A stretch of DNA of 47,318 bases, taken from contig NZ_JBFHFC010000017.1 in the NCBI RefSeq assembly GCF_041583835.1, positions 1 through 47,318 of the forward strand. The letters are read 5' to 3'. Shown here in pieces: positions 1-7,958 of this stretch (position 1 is the stretch's first letter; each line of letters opens with the position of its first letter). A model generated the notes under the pieces. That model saw nothing but the letters and a program-made list of their open reading frames with translations. It had not been told where the DNA came from and did not search any database. This DNA is from Thiomicrorhabdus sp041583835 (GTDB lineage: Bacteria > Pseudomonadota > Gammaproteobacteria > Thiomicrospirales > Thiomicrospiraceae). The translations under genes and the position numbers were made by a program.

Positions 1-1
1 G

Positions 2-226
2 TATGGGGTTTTAGATGAAACGGGTGATCCTGTGTCACCCGGAAAGTTGGGATGCCGGCATCTCTCTAAACGGTTAGAACATCTGAATATTAAAGCCCAT
101 CTATTTGGTCATATTCATGGTGGCTATGGCAGACATGAAAATGGACGTTATTTGTCGCTCAATAGTGCGGCACTGGATGAAGATTACCTTGTCCGAAATA
201 GACCACAGATTTTCGAGATTAACTAA
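2..226 (+). CDS. metallophosphoesterase, C-terminal part (cut by window start)
   Basis: The reading frame is open from base 2, so the gene begins before the window and only its last 74 residues are seen. The piece contains the motif FGHIHGGYG, the GHxH metal-binding signature that ends calcineurin-like phosphoesterases, followed by a short beta-rich tail (SLNSAALDE) usual for the compact family related to human MPPED proteins. Those enzymes are metal-dependent phosphodiesterases; the substrate here is unknown. The recombinase operon of the island starts only 16 bases after its stop codon, so the gene marks the left flank of the island and its last codons might even be island-derived. A GTG at 32 is an internal valine, not a start. 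Confidence 0.75.
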   Translation, partial: YGVLDETGDPVSPGKLGCRHLSKRLEHLNIKAHLFGHIHGGYGRHENGRYLSLNSAALDEDYLVRNRPQIFEIN

Positions 227-242
227 AGTAGGGATATTAATT

Positions 243-1514
243 GTGTCAGTAATTGAAGATATAAAATATAAAGCAATGGTACGAGTTAATTCAAAATGGA
301 TTTCTCATCCTTCGTCAAAAACAATAGATAAATTTCCTCACATTTTCTTCAAGAATGGTGAGCCTTTTAGAGAAGTTAATCACTGGGCATTAGACAAATT
401 CCATGGTTCAAATGGTAATTCTTTGAAAACTATCACCAGATTAATGCGACACATAAACAGTTACGTTAACTGGCTTGAAGAGCATGATCTGCATTGGAAG
501 CAGTTCCCAAAACAAAAAAAAGAGCGTTGCTTACTTATTTACCGCGGCTACCTGATGGATCAGATAAGGAGCGGAAGAATGCAATGTACAACTGCTAAAG
601 CGAATATGGCATCCGTTATTCAATTTTATCGCTATGCTCAAGTTGAAAACCTGATAGAAACAAATCAACCTCTTTGGCAAGACAAAACCCAAATACTTCA
701 TTTCCATAACTCCGTCGGATTTAATCGAACAATGTCAGTTACTTCAAGTGAACTGTCAATTCCTTGCAGAAGACAAGGTGGCCTTACAGTTGAAGGTGGC
801 TTGCTACCGCTTACAACTGAAAATAGAGAAGTTCTTCTAAATTTTCTGAAAATGCATGAAATGCAAGAGTTGTATTTAATGCTCTTGCTCGGCTTCTTCG
901 TCGGCTTAAGAAGCGAGACGATTAGAACTCTGAATATTGAAGTACTGGAAAACTACTATGAGGACCCTCAAACACCAAACTTCGTGAGAATCAATGTTGG
1001 CCCAGGAACGAGAGTTAGAACGAAATACGATGTGTCTGGTCAAGTATTAATGCCTGAAGCTCTAAGACAAGCTTTGATTGATTATTACTATTCGGAACGT
1101 GCCTTATTCAGAAGAGTCAATGCCGTCTCAGAAAATAAAGAATTAATCTTCATCACAAAAATGGGGAATCCATATTCTGAAAACTCCTTCACCAAACTCA
1201 TTTCTGATTTAAGAAACAAGATGGCTCAAAAAGGGTTAAGTCAGTTTAAAAATTTTAAATTTCATCAATCAAGGGCTACATACGGCACGATGATGATGAC
1301 AATTGCCCTTGAGAATTTGAGTCATACCAATGCTATCGCAATAGTCCAGGACGCAATGTTGCACAAGCATGAGCGAACCACTTGGCAATACATAAAATTC
1401 CTTGAACAAAAATCTGTGAAGGAAGTTTTTTTTGATGAATTCTTTCTCGCTTTTACTGGACAACACAAAGATACAAATGAGCTTATCGCGCAGCTAGTGA
1501 ACTATGAACAATAA
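243..1514 (+). CDS. tyrosine recombinase, GmtY-like (first gene of island recombination operon)
   Basis: A site-specific tyrosine recombinase of 423 residues that would cut and rejoin DNA at the island ends. The C-terminal catalytic half is complete: Arg223 in GLRSET, His341 and Arg344 in HQSR, His374 in LHKH, and the nucleophile Tyr383, nine residues after His374 as usual. The frame is open back to an ATG at 105, but that stretch overlaps the metallophosphoesterase gene. I prefer GTG 243, which has AGGGA at 230-234, eight bases upstream; ATG 276 is possible. Its stop overlaps the next gene by 11 bases. Size, position and partners suggest GmtY of the gamma-mobile-trio; TnpA of Tn554 is the nearest alternative. 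Confidence 0.85.
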   Translation: MSVIEDIKYKAMVRVNSKWISHPSSKTIDKFPHIFFKNGEPFREVNHWALDKFHGSNGNSLKTITRLMRHINSYVNWLEEHDLHWKQFPKQKKERCLLIYRGYLMDQIRSGRMQCTTAKANMASVIQFYRYAQVENLIETNQPLWQDKTQILHFHNSVGFNRTMSVTSSELSIPCRRQGGLTVEGGLLPLTTENREVLLNFLKMHEMQELYLMLLLGFFVGLRSETIRTLNIEVLENYYEDPQTPNFVRINVGPGTRVRTKYDVSGQVLMPEALRQALIDYYYSERALFRRVNAVSENKELIFITKMGNPYSENSFTKLISDLRNKMAQKGLSQFKNFKFHQSRATYGTMMMTIALENLSHTNAIAIVQDAMLHKHERTTWQYIKFLEQKSVKEVFFDEFFLAFTGQHKDTNELIAQLVNYEQ

Positions 1515-3333
1515 CAAATTACCAGATTTAAGAATTCGACACGATTTGGTCGAAGATCACAAAACCAGATTCGAATTAAAGCGATTTGCTTTTCTAGGCG
1601 GTGCCGATGTTAATTCATCAGCGTTTACAAAAGATCTTAATTCGGGAAAGTATTATGAACTGATACCTTCAAGAATTGATCTACTCTCAAAAATAAAAGA
1701 GGAACTTGAATCCTCCCTAATATCTGGTCACAACAGCTTAGAGACGGTGCAAAATAAAATATCCGTACTCAAAAAGTTTTTCATATATTGCGACGGTTCT
1801 ACTCTTTTTAAAGAGGTTTCCGTCATCAAACTTAAAGAAGCCTATTTAACGTATTCTGATCATCTGTTTGTACAGACTCACACCGAAACCACGAAAAATA
1901 AAGCTTCCAAAAATACCATCTATGAACATCTAAACCTTCTTGGAAATTTTTTTGGAAAAATTATTAACCATACGGGAACTCCATTATTCAAACAAACTCG
2001 CCTATCAACATCCATACCCCGCACTCGAAAAAAATTACTCGGAAAGGCTCAAGATCAACAAAACCTCAGTGAGGTATTTAAATTTGGGAGTGTGCTCTTC
2101 GACATATGCACTGGAATAACCAAAGACAAAATTTTGGGCACTCTACCCACCATAGTTCAAATAAGAAACGGGGTAGTTCACAACAATCAGATATTTTTTC
2201 GAGGAATCCTACTCCCTAAATCAGAAATATGGGTACGCCACTCATATGAAGAACTTAAAGAAATGTTCCCCCAAAGAGCAAAAAGCACGATAAATGCATT
2301 GGTCACACAAGCCAAGAAAGCCAGAGAACCAAGCAGGGATATAAAATCATCTGGAAGACACTCTATTTTCAATTCACGAATTAGAGCCGAATTTTTGGTA
2401 TTTCTAGCAATGACAAATTGCAACACTATAGTCGCCAAAAATTTAAAACGACACAAATACGACTACAAACCTTTAGGAGATGTGTATCAAATACGAGAAT
2501 GGAAAGCCCGAAAAGGCGGAAATGTAATATTAGAAATCCCTAAATCATACAAACCAATGTTCGAGGCCTATTTAGAGTTTAGAGATGATTTTGTAAAGGA
2601 CTACCCAATGAAAGGGGACGACTGGTTATTTCCTATAATAATTGGCCCGACAGGCGGTAAAAAACACAAAACCCATGGATATAGCAATAGTGTAGATGAG
2701 TACAAGTACATTAGAAAATTATTTAAAGAACACAATATTCCATGGTTCACAGGTCGAAATTTAAGACCTACTTTTTTAAATCTTTTGTATAGGAAAAGTG
2801 GAGATGAAAACTTAACTGCTGAACAAGCCTCCCATCTCAAACAAACCTTTCGAGAGCATTACGACCAGCCTTCTCTTCAAAGATCCCTATTAGAAATAAC
2901 ACGCTTTTGGAATCAGCATGATCCCATCCAGCATAACAACCTAACCGCTTCTGTAATCAATAGTCCCTGTGGTGGAATTCCTGAAGCAACAGAGAATAAA
3001 CCTAAAATCATTGTTGATCCCAACTGTACAAACCCTTCCGGCTGCTTATGGTGCAAACATTTTAGAGATTTAGATGAATTTGATTACGTATGGTCATTAC
3101 TCAGTTTCCGACACTTAAAAATAATCGAATCGTCTATCTCATTGACGAGTGAAGAGAAACCATCTGACCTCGTCGTAATGAGGCTTAATGAAAAAATTCA
3201 TTGGTTCAGAAAAATCTCAACTGACACAAATCACAGCTCATGGGTTGAAGAAGCTGAAGAGAGATTAGATGAAGGGAGTTTCCATCCGGATTGGTCAGTT
3301 TTAATTGAATTATTAGACGGGAATCTACTTTAA
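1504..3333 (+). CDS. large recombinase-like protein, degenerate active site (second gene of island recombination operon)
   Basis: A 609-residue protein with a tyrosine-recombinase-like C-terminal half. TGRNLRPT (Arg418, Arg421) sits where HxxR is expected, and His444 and Tyr453 keep the nine-residue spacing of the family. The first catalytic arginine is not seen: MTNCNT occupies the position of GLRxxE. After the catalytic region come cysteines in a C-x(5)-C-x(2)-C pattern (NCTNPSGCLWC, about residues 513-523), a likely zinc site. It starts inside the end of the first gene and its stop shares one base with the next start (TAATG), so the genes are translationally coupled. It may be a partner or accessory subunit rather than a working recombinase. 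It could be the GmtZ or VPA1269-type member of gamma-mobile-trio operons, which I cannot tell apart from sequence alone. Confidence 0.7.
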   Translation: MNNNKLPDLRIRHDLVEDHKTRFELKRFAFLGGADVNSSAFTKDLNSGKYYELIPSRIDLLSKIKEELESSLISGHNSLETVQNKISVLKKFFIYCDGSTLFKEVSVIKLKEAYLTYSDHLFVQTHTETTKNKASKNTIYEHLNLLGNFFGKIINHTGTPLFKQTRLSTSIPRTRKKLLGKAQDQQNLSEVFKFGSVLFDICTGITKDKILGTLPTIVQIRNGVVHNNQIFFRGILLPKSEIWVRHSYEELKEMFPQRAKSTINALVTQAKKAREPSRDIKSSGRHSIFNSRIRAEFLVFLAMTNCNTIVAKNLKRHKYDYKPLGDVYQIREWKARKGGNVILEIPKSYKPMFEAYLEFRDDFVKDYPMKGDDWLFPIIIGPTGGKKHKTHGYSNSVDEYKYIRKLFKEHNIPWFTGRNLRPTFLNLLYRKSGDENLTAEQASHLKQTFREHYDQPSLQRSLLEITRFWNQHDPIQHNNLTASVINSPCGGIPEATENKPKIIVDPNCTNPSGCLWCKHFRDLDEFDYVWSLLSFRHLKIIESSISLTSEEKPSDLVVMRLNEKIHWFRKISTDTNHSSWVEEAEERLDEGSFHPDWSVLIELLDGNLL

Positions 3334-5318
3334 TGAATAAAAAGCTAATTGAAGCATTACAATTCAGAGGCAAAACTACACTAATAAATGCTTCATCAAA
3401 CTTCTTTAAACCAACGACAATGCCTCCTTCTGAGGACTTCGTTATCTCAGTTAATAGTGAAGGAAAAACTGTTTCCAAATATGGGGATGATTCGTGGGAC
3501 TTAAGACCTTTCAATGGTTCCGTAATGTATTTTGATAAACATGATGACCAAAACAATGCGGAATTTAAAGAAATCATGTTTTTGTGGATTTACCACTACG
3601 TCTTATTTCCGCGCACACATAAAAGCGTAACCCCAATTTATATAATCTTTCAGAAAATTGCTGCTATTTGCTATGAAAATGGCGTATCTATGACAAATCT
3701 CTCCAGATTTCCACGGTTAATTGAAAAAATAGCTCAAACAATGCCACCATCATATTTTAATCCCAGCGTGACATATCTAAATAAATTATTGTCCATTAAA
3801 GATGAATGGGGAAAGTGCGTTCTTGATGAAAAAGGAATTGCAACATTTTGCACTTTCAACCCTCACTACTTACAAGGACAAAACGCAGCAATACCACCCC
3901 GCATATGGAATTACACCATCAACTGTATAGACAAGATCTTAGGCGACTTTATAGAGCATCAAGACCGCATTACAAATGCATTTAATTGGTTAGCAAAAGC
4001 CTATTCTCACAATTTAAAACTTGAAATAAACGATCGTTATCGAACCCCCTTTTCATACAAGAGCATACACAAAAATATCAGAGTACTTTATGAAGGAAAC
4101 TTCGAAACATTTGCTAAAAACTTTGGCATTTATCCATTAATGGATAAATACCTAGCCAAAGACAAAAAAACAGGGAATTTCGAAATAACTCAATTCAGTA
4201 AGCTTTTTACAATAGGGCGATCTGCATCTATGGTATTTATTCTAAATTACACATTGATGCGAAGAAATGAGTGTGGCTCTATACGATGTGATGCCTTTCA
4301 GTTCGATGAAGATGAAGTCTATGGTCGTTTAGCAATGATTATTGGCGAAACCACCAAAACAGAAGACAACAATGAGGCAAGATGGCCAACTAGCGAGTCA
4401 GTAGAGAAAGCATTTACAGTAGCAAAGTCATTATCTAATTTAAGAATGTTATTTGCCCCTGAAAGTCTTCCAACAGAAATAAAAAGCAACCCTTTCTTAT
4501 TTACTCCCTCTTACGAGCCATGGGCGCCAAAACATACAAACCTAACAAAGATCAAAAATGTCCGTAGTTTTAGTGAAACGTTCTTACATGAAATATTTGA
4601 TGCTAATGAAATAAAAATCTCTGAAGAGGATTATCGAATTGCACTAGCGCTTACACCTTCACTAACAAGAAAAAAATGGTTCAAAATAGGCTCTCCATGG
4701 CAATTCAACTATCATCAATTTCGTAGAACTGTTGCCGTTAGGCTTGCTGAAGCTAATGTTTCTGAATCAACTATTCAATATCAATTAAAGCATAGAGATA
4801 GGGCTATGCAATATCACTACACAAAAAACCACACTCGATTGCACTTTAGTTCAGAAGCAGCCGGCGTAGTACTCTCAGAAAAATACAATGCGTTATACCG
4901 ACAACTCGAAACTATCGTTACAGATGAAATACAAACTTCTTTTATTAAGCCTCACTCCAGACTTAATATCGATGTCCAGATAGTCAACTTATTAGAACAA
5001 AGGGACAAAAATAAGATTATCAAACTAATTAAAAATGAAAAAATTAACTGCAGACCAACGTTACTAGGGTTTTGCCTTAAAAATGGATCTTGTGAATATG
5101 GAGGAATTGAGTCTGTTTCAAAATGCGCAGGAGGTGACGGAGCGAACATATGTGCTGAGGCTATATTCAGCAAATCCAATGAGCAGCATTTAATCAGACT
5201 CAAACAACAGCATGAGGAATCACTAAAATTGATTGATGAAGCAAGTCCAAAATACTGTGCATTGAAAAAAGAAATTTACGCAATAGAGGTTTACCAGAGT
5301 GTCATCAATCGAAATTAA
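3333..5318 (+). CDS. large tyrosine recombinase/integrase (third gene of island recombination operon)
   Basis: A 661-residue recombinase with a full catalytic set near the C-terminal third: Arg310 in LMRRNE, His461 and Arg464 in HQFRR, His487 in LKHRD and Tyr496 in QYHYTK. After the catalytic domain there is a cysteine-rich tail (about residues 570-615, with NCRP, FCLKNGSC and KCAGG), as in TnpB-like and gamma-mobile-trio integrases; it probably binds zinc. The long N-terminal part is probably the DNA-binding arm. It begins on the last base of the preceding stop and overlaps the next gene by 20 bases. It is a good candidate for GmtZ, or TnpB in a Tn554 view. Together with the first gene it gives the operon two proteins with an intact R-HxxR-H-Y set. 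Confidence 0.8.
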   Translation: MNKKLIEALQFRGKTTLINASSNFFKPTTMPPSEDFVISVNSEGKTVSKYGDDSWDLRPFNGSVMYFDKHDDQNNAEFKEIMFLWIYHYVLFPRTHKSVTPIYIIFQKIAAICYENGVSMTNLSRFPRLIEKIAQTMPPSYFNPSVTYLNKLLSIKDEWGKCVLDEKGIATFCTFNPHYLQGQNAAIPPRIWNYTINCIDKILGDFIEHQDRITNAFNWLAKAYSHNLKLEINDRYRTPFSYKSIHKNIRVLYEGNFETFAKNFGIYPLMDKYLAKDKKTGNFEITQFSKLFTIGRSASMVFILNYTLMRRNECGSIRCDAFQFDEDEVYGRLAMIIGETTKTEDNNEARWPTSESVEKAFTVAKSLSNLRMLFAPESLPTEIKSNPFLFTPSYEPWAPKHTNLTKIKNVRSFSETFLHEIFDANEIKISEEDYRIALALTPSLTRKKWFKIGSPWQFNYHQFRRTVAVRLAEANVSESTIQYQLKHRDRAMQYHYTKNHTRLHFSSEAAGVVLSEKYNALYRQLETIVTDEIQTSFIKPHSRLNIDVQIVNLLEQRDKNKIIKLIKNEKINCRPTLLGFCLKNGSCEYGGIESVSKCAGGDGANICAEAIFSKSNEQHLIRLKQQHEESLKLIDEASPKYCALKKEIYAIEVYQSVINRN

Positions 5319-5700
5319 GTACCAAACTGCCGAGGAAAAATTTAGAGCATCTTTTGAACGCTTAAAAGCAGATAAACCTGATCGTCTTCCTAAAGGAACA
5401 AAACTAAGTCAAGCAAATGTAGCTAAGGAAGCTGGCGATCACCCAACTGCTTTGAAAAAAGATCGTTATCCAAGTTTGATTCTTGAAATTCAAGATGAAA
5501 TTTCTAGAAGAAAAATTAAAAGCGACGGCGTTAAAAACGCAAACGATAAAAAACGTAAAACCGACAAAGAGCGCTTAAAAGATTGTCAACTGCAAAGAGA
5601 TAAACTATCAAACATAGTAGACTCCCAAGAGGGCTATATTGAAGAGCTACTATATGAGATAGAAAAAATGAAAAAAGTACGTACTCACACAAGACAATAA
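5299..5700 (+). CDS. small helical protein of the recombination operon (GmtX/TnpC-like)
   Basis: A 133-residue, strongly charged protein. Residues about 10-75 contain a short helical module (LSQANVAKEAG, then KKDRYPSLI) that resembles a helix-turn-helix. Residues about 80-128 are predicted coiled coil, rich in Lys, Glu and Leu. The start is GTG 5299, inside the previous gene, with AGAGG about nine bases upstream. In Tn554 the third protein, TnpC, is also about 125 residues and coiled-coil, and sets transposition frequency and orientation. In gamma-mobile-trio islands GmtX is the small member. A DNA-binding helper for the recombinases is therefore likely, but I have not seen a catalytic motif. 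Confidence 0.7.
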   Translation: MSSIEIKYQTAEEKFRASFERLKADKPDRLPKGTKLSQANVAKEAGDHPTALKKDRYPSLILEIQDEISRRKIKSDGVKNANDKKRKTDKERLKDCQLQRDKLSNIVDSQEGYIEELLYEIEKMKKVRTHTRQ

Positions 5701-5721
5701 TGAATCAAAATGGTTTGACAA

Positions 5722-5901
5722 TTACTTATTTGCATGAATTATAGTAATAAAACCAGGTTTAACTTCCTTGATTAGAATTTCTTCGGTATTTACCCAAGCA
5801 CCTGACCGATCCATTCTTTCTTTAAAGGAAAGTTTATTTTTTCTTGAACGATCAGACCTGGTAACAAACAAATCTTTATTAAGAGAAACTTTAGTATTCA
5901 T
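5722..5901 (-). CDS. 59-residue protein coupled to the kinase gene
   Basis: A short gene lying directly after the kinase gene. The ATG (5901-5899) comes one base after the kinase stop codon (TGA, 5905-5903), and the kinase end supplies an AAGGGAG ribosome binding site. The product begins MNTKVSLNKDLFV, is basic in the middle (SDRSRKNKLSFKERMDRSG), has Trp36 and ends hydrophobic (GFITIIHANK). It has no signal peptide and no domain I recognise. Tight spacing and the strong Shine-Dalgarno make translation likely, as the fifth member of the operon. It may be a kinase substrate, inhibitor or antitoxin-like partner, but that is only inference. It falls below common 60-residue gene-calling cut-offs. 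Confidence 0.65.
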   Translation of the reverse strand: MNTKVSLNKDLFVTRSDRSRKNKLSFKERMDRSGAWVNTEEILIKEVKPGFITIIHANK

Positions 5902-5902
5902 T

Positions 5903-6949
5903 TCAATTCTCCCTTAAGAAACGACGCAACTCTTGCCTAGTCAAATTGTCTTTGCAATGGTCTACAATCCTACTTGTTCTAGCGCCAATGGTCTTTGTAG
6001 CATGGCTTTTATTGTTCTGATCAACCGTAATAGAAATGACCCGGTTGTCGCTATGCTTATCCCACTGTCTGACCTGACCATTCTCACTAAACTGCCAATC
6101 CAGCTCATTTCCATCAATACTTGAAAGATCATTAGTTAAATCAATAACTGTATCATAACGTTCATCCGGATCCACAGCCAAGCATTTTCTGATTACTTTT
6201 CTTAACTTCTCAGGAATATGTTCGAGAAAATGAGTTCTATCAGGAAAGTTTCCTGCTCTAAGATCTTTTGTAAATTCTGCTATATTCAGCGTCTTATCAG
6301 GATTAGCGTATTTTGCAAACTGTTGCTCAAAATCACGTTCACCGTTACACATCCGGTACAAACAGAGCCCAACCTGATAAATATCAAATGCATTAGTAAA
6401 CGCTGTTGTAACCAATACTTCAGGAGGAACGTGTTTATTATAAAAACCATCCGGAGAAGCCAACCCTAGAGCATTTGTATGCTTTGCCAAGCCGAAGTCA
6501 GATACTAAAGCTTCATTATTGTTCGATAAAAGGATGTTGTCAGGCTTCAAATCAAAATGAATTAGCCCTTTGGAATGTATGTTATGGAGTCCACTTAGAA
6601 ATTGAGATGCATACCTAACAATTTCTCTTACAGTGAAAACTTTCTGTGCCATATTAGCTTTTAACGACCCTTTTTGAAAATATGGCAGTGCTATATAAAC
6701 ATGGTCTGGATCCTTACAAGCATAGTGCACAGGCACAACATTTTGATGCGAGCTTAAATATAAAGTCTTAGCTTCTTCAAAAAAGAGTTCCTCTTGGCCA
6801 TTAAAAGCTTTTTTTTGAACTTTCTTAATGACTAAATCTGCACCCAGGTGATGGTCATAGGCTATATAAACTTTTGAGTTTTTCCCCTCAAAGCCGATCT
6901 CCTCCAGAATATCAAATACAACTTCCGCTTTGTTATAAGGCTGAATCAT
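5903..6949 (-). CDS. Hanks-type serine/threonine protein kinase
   Basis: A soluble kinase of 348 residues. The ATP-anchoring lysine is Lys42 in VIKKV, the catalytic loop is HFDLKPDN (131-138, HFD in place of HRD) with Asp133, and the metal-binding DFG is at 151-153. The kinase domain spans about 8-285. The remaining C-terminal 60 residues are basic and of unknown role, and no membrane segment is seen. I chose ATG 6949 because it overlaps the upstream stop as ATGA; the frame is open to 7009, but that part overlaps the upstream gene. Island-borne kinases such as Stk2 and the BREX/Pgl kinases act in phage defence by phosphorylating host or system proteins. A similar signalling role is inferred here from the operon. 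Confidence 0.9.
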   Translation of the reverse strand: MIQPYNKAEVVFDILEEIGFEGKNSKVYIAYDHHLGADLVIKKVQKKAFNGQEELFFEEAKTLYLSSHQNVVPVHYACKDPDHVYIALPYFQKGSLKANMAQKVFTVREIVRYASQFLSGLHNIHSKGLIHFDLKPDNILLSNNNEALVSDFGLAKHTNALGLASPDGFYNKHVPPEVLVTTAFTNAFDIYQVGLCLYRMCNGERDFEQQFAKYANPDKTLNIAEFTKDLRAGNFPDRTHFLEHIPEKLRKVIRKCLAVDPDERYDTVIDLTNDLSSIDGNELDWQFSENGQVRQWDKHSDNRVISITVDQNNKSHATKTIGARTSRIVDHCKDNLTRQELRRFLREN

Positions 6950-7398
6950 AAAGCCGCTCCCATCGCCGCGAAGACTGCCTCTTTTTGTACTGGTATTAAT
7001 TCTCCCCAATTCTCAACATCATATTCAAGTTCATTTTCAATGTACTTCTTAAAGTTAGCGCGAGGAAAACCTAATTTTGCCGAAATTGTTGATATATGAC
7101 CGGTGTAATAATAGTCAACGCCACTGCTTGCGATCGCTTCTTGTATTACACCTTCTATTTGTAGCCTTAATATATTCAAGTGCTGAGAAGTAGGTTCTGT
7201 AATTTTTATACCAACTCTAGTAATTTCAAATTCTCTAAAAATATCAAGTATATTTGAACGAATAAACTTTAGCTTTTCTGGCGTTTCTAAAGCTAATGGA
7301 ACATTTAGTTTCTCAATATTCGTGATTGCTCCTTCACCTGAATCATAAACAGCAAAAGTTACACTTTTGGGCTCTACCCTAAGTCCTATACAATTCAT
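6946..7398 (-). CDS. RuvC-like (RNase H fold) protein of the kinase operon
   Basis: A 150-residue protein that looks like a small RNase H/RuvC fold. It has a first beta strand IGLRVEPKSVTFAVYD, a helix, a strand RVGIKI followed by E (ITEPTSQ), a long helix, and a C-terminal EAVFAAMGAA helix where RuvC proteins have DAADALA. The usual first Asp of the active site is replaced (LRVE), and the C-terminal Asp pair is missing, so nuclease activity is doubtful. The start ATG 7398 overlaps the upstream stop (TTATGA) and has AGAGGTG before it; a longer start at 7413 is less likely. Its own stop overlaps the kinase start. It may be a structural or sensing subunit. Fold assignment is by pattern only. 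Confidence 0.6.
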   Translation of the reverse strand: MNCIGLRVEPKSVTFAVYDSGEGAITNIEKLNVPLALETPEKLKFIRSNILDIFREFEITRVGIKITEPTSQHLNILRLQIEGVIQEAIASSGVDYYYTGHISTISAKLGFPRANFKKYIENELEYDVENWGELIPVQKEAVFAAMGAAL

Positions 7399-7958
7399 AA
7401 CACCTCTTTCCATTTAATTGAACACCCCATGGATGGAATTTGTTCAAGTGGCCCTTTTCCTGTTTGTGCTACCTGCTTCATTGCTTCAAATAAATCTCTT
7501 CGAGTTCCTTCGGGTGCTGTTTCTTTTCGTGATGCATCAAAACGACCTCTGTATTGTAATTTCATTGTTGATGAGTATCCAAAAAAGTCAGGGGTACATA
7601 CTGCTTGAAATCGCTGTGCAACCTCTTGTGATTCATCGATTAGATACGGAAATGAAAATTCCATTTTTTCCGAAATTCGAATCATATTTTCGGTTAAATC
7701 TTCTTCGTATAAGGATTGGTCATTGGACATTATTGCTACAGAGTTAACCCCATACTCGTCTTTTAATCTCCTAGTGTCTTCAACCAACCTTGGAAGAATT
7801 GCTTTAATGTATGGGCAATGATTACAAATAAACATCACTAATAGTCCGTTTCCCCCTTTTGCTTTTTCGAGTGTCCAACGTTCTCCATAAACATCAAGTA
7901 GGTCAAAATCAATTGCATCTGCATCAAAGTCACAAACAGGTGTTGTTAGGCTTACCAT
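7395..7958 (-). CDS. thioredoxin-fold (peroxiredoxin-like) protein in kinase operon
   Basis: A cytoplasmic protein of 187 residues of the AhpC/TSA-type thioredoxin family. The redox motif is Cys45-Asn-His-Cys48 in FICNHCPYIKA, and a second signature is the VCTPDFFGY loop. The C-terminal KLQYRGR and GPLEQIPSMGCSIKW are hallmarks of the subfamily. ATG 7958 overlaps the end of the upstream gene (AAATGGTAA) with GAGGAAA before it, and the stop overlaps the next gene, so it is embedded in the operon. Such proteins are usually single housekeeping redox genes; finding one between defence-like genes is odd. A close homologue survives as a fragment at the island's right edge (16012-16197). Confidence 0.9.
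   Translation of the reverse strand: MVSLTTPVCDFDADAIDFDLLDVYGERWTLEKAKGGNGLLVMFICNHCPYIKAILPRLVEDTRRLKDEYGVNSVAIMSNDQSLYEEDLTENMIRISEKMEFSFPYLIDESQEVAQRFQAVCTPDFFGYSSTMKLQYRGRFDASRKETAPEGTRRDLFEAMKQVAQTGKGPLEQIPSMGCSIKWKEVL

Noticed and set aside
105..242. N-terminal extension of the first recombinase starting at ATG 105
   Set aside because: It overlaps the metallophosphoesterase coding end, has no Shine-Dalgarno and does not look like a recombinase N-terminus; GTG 243 has a good ribosome binding site.
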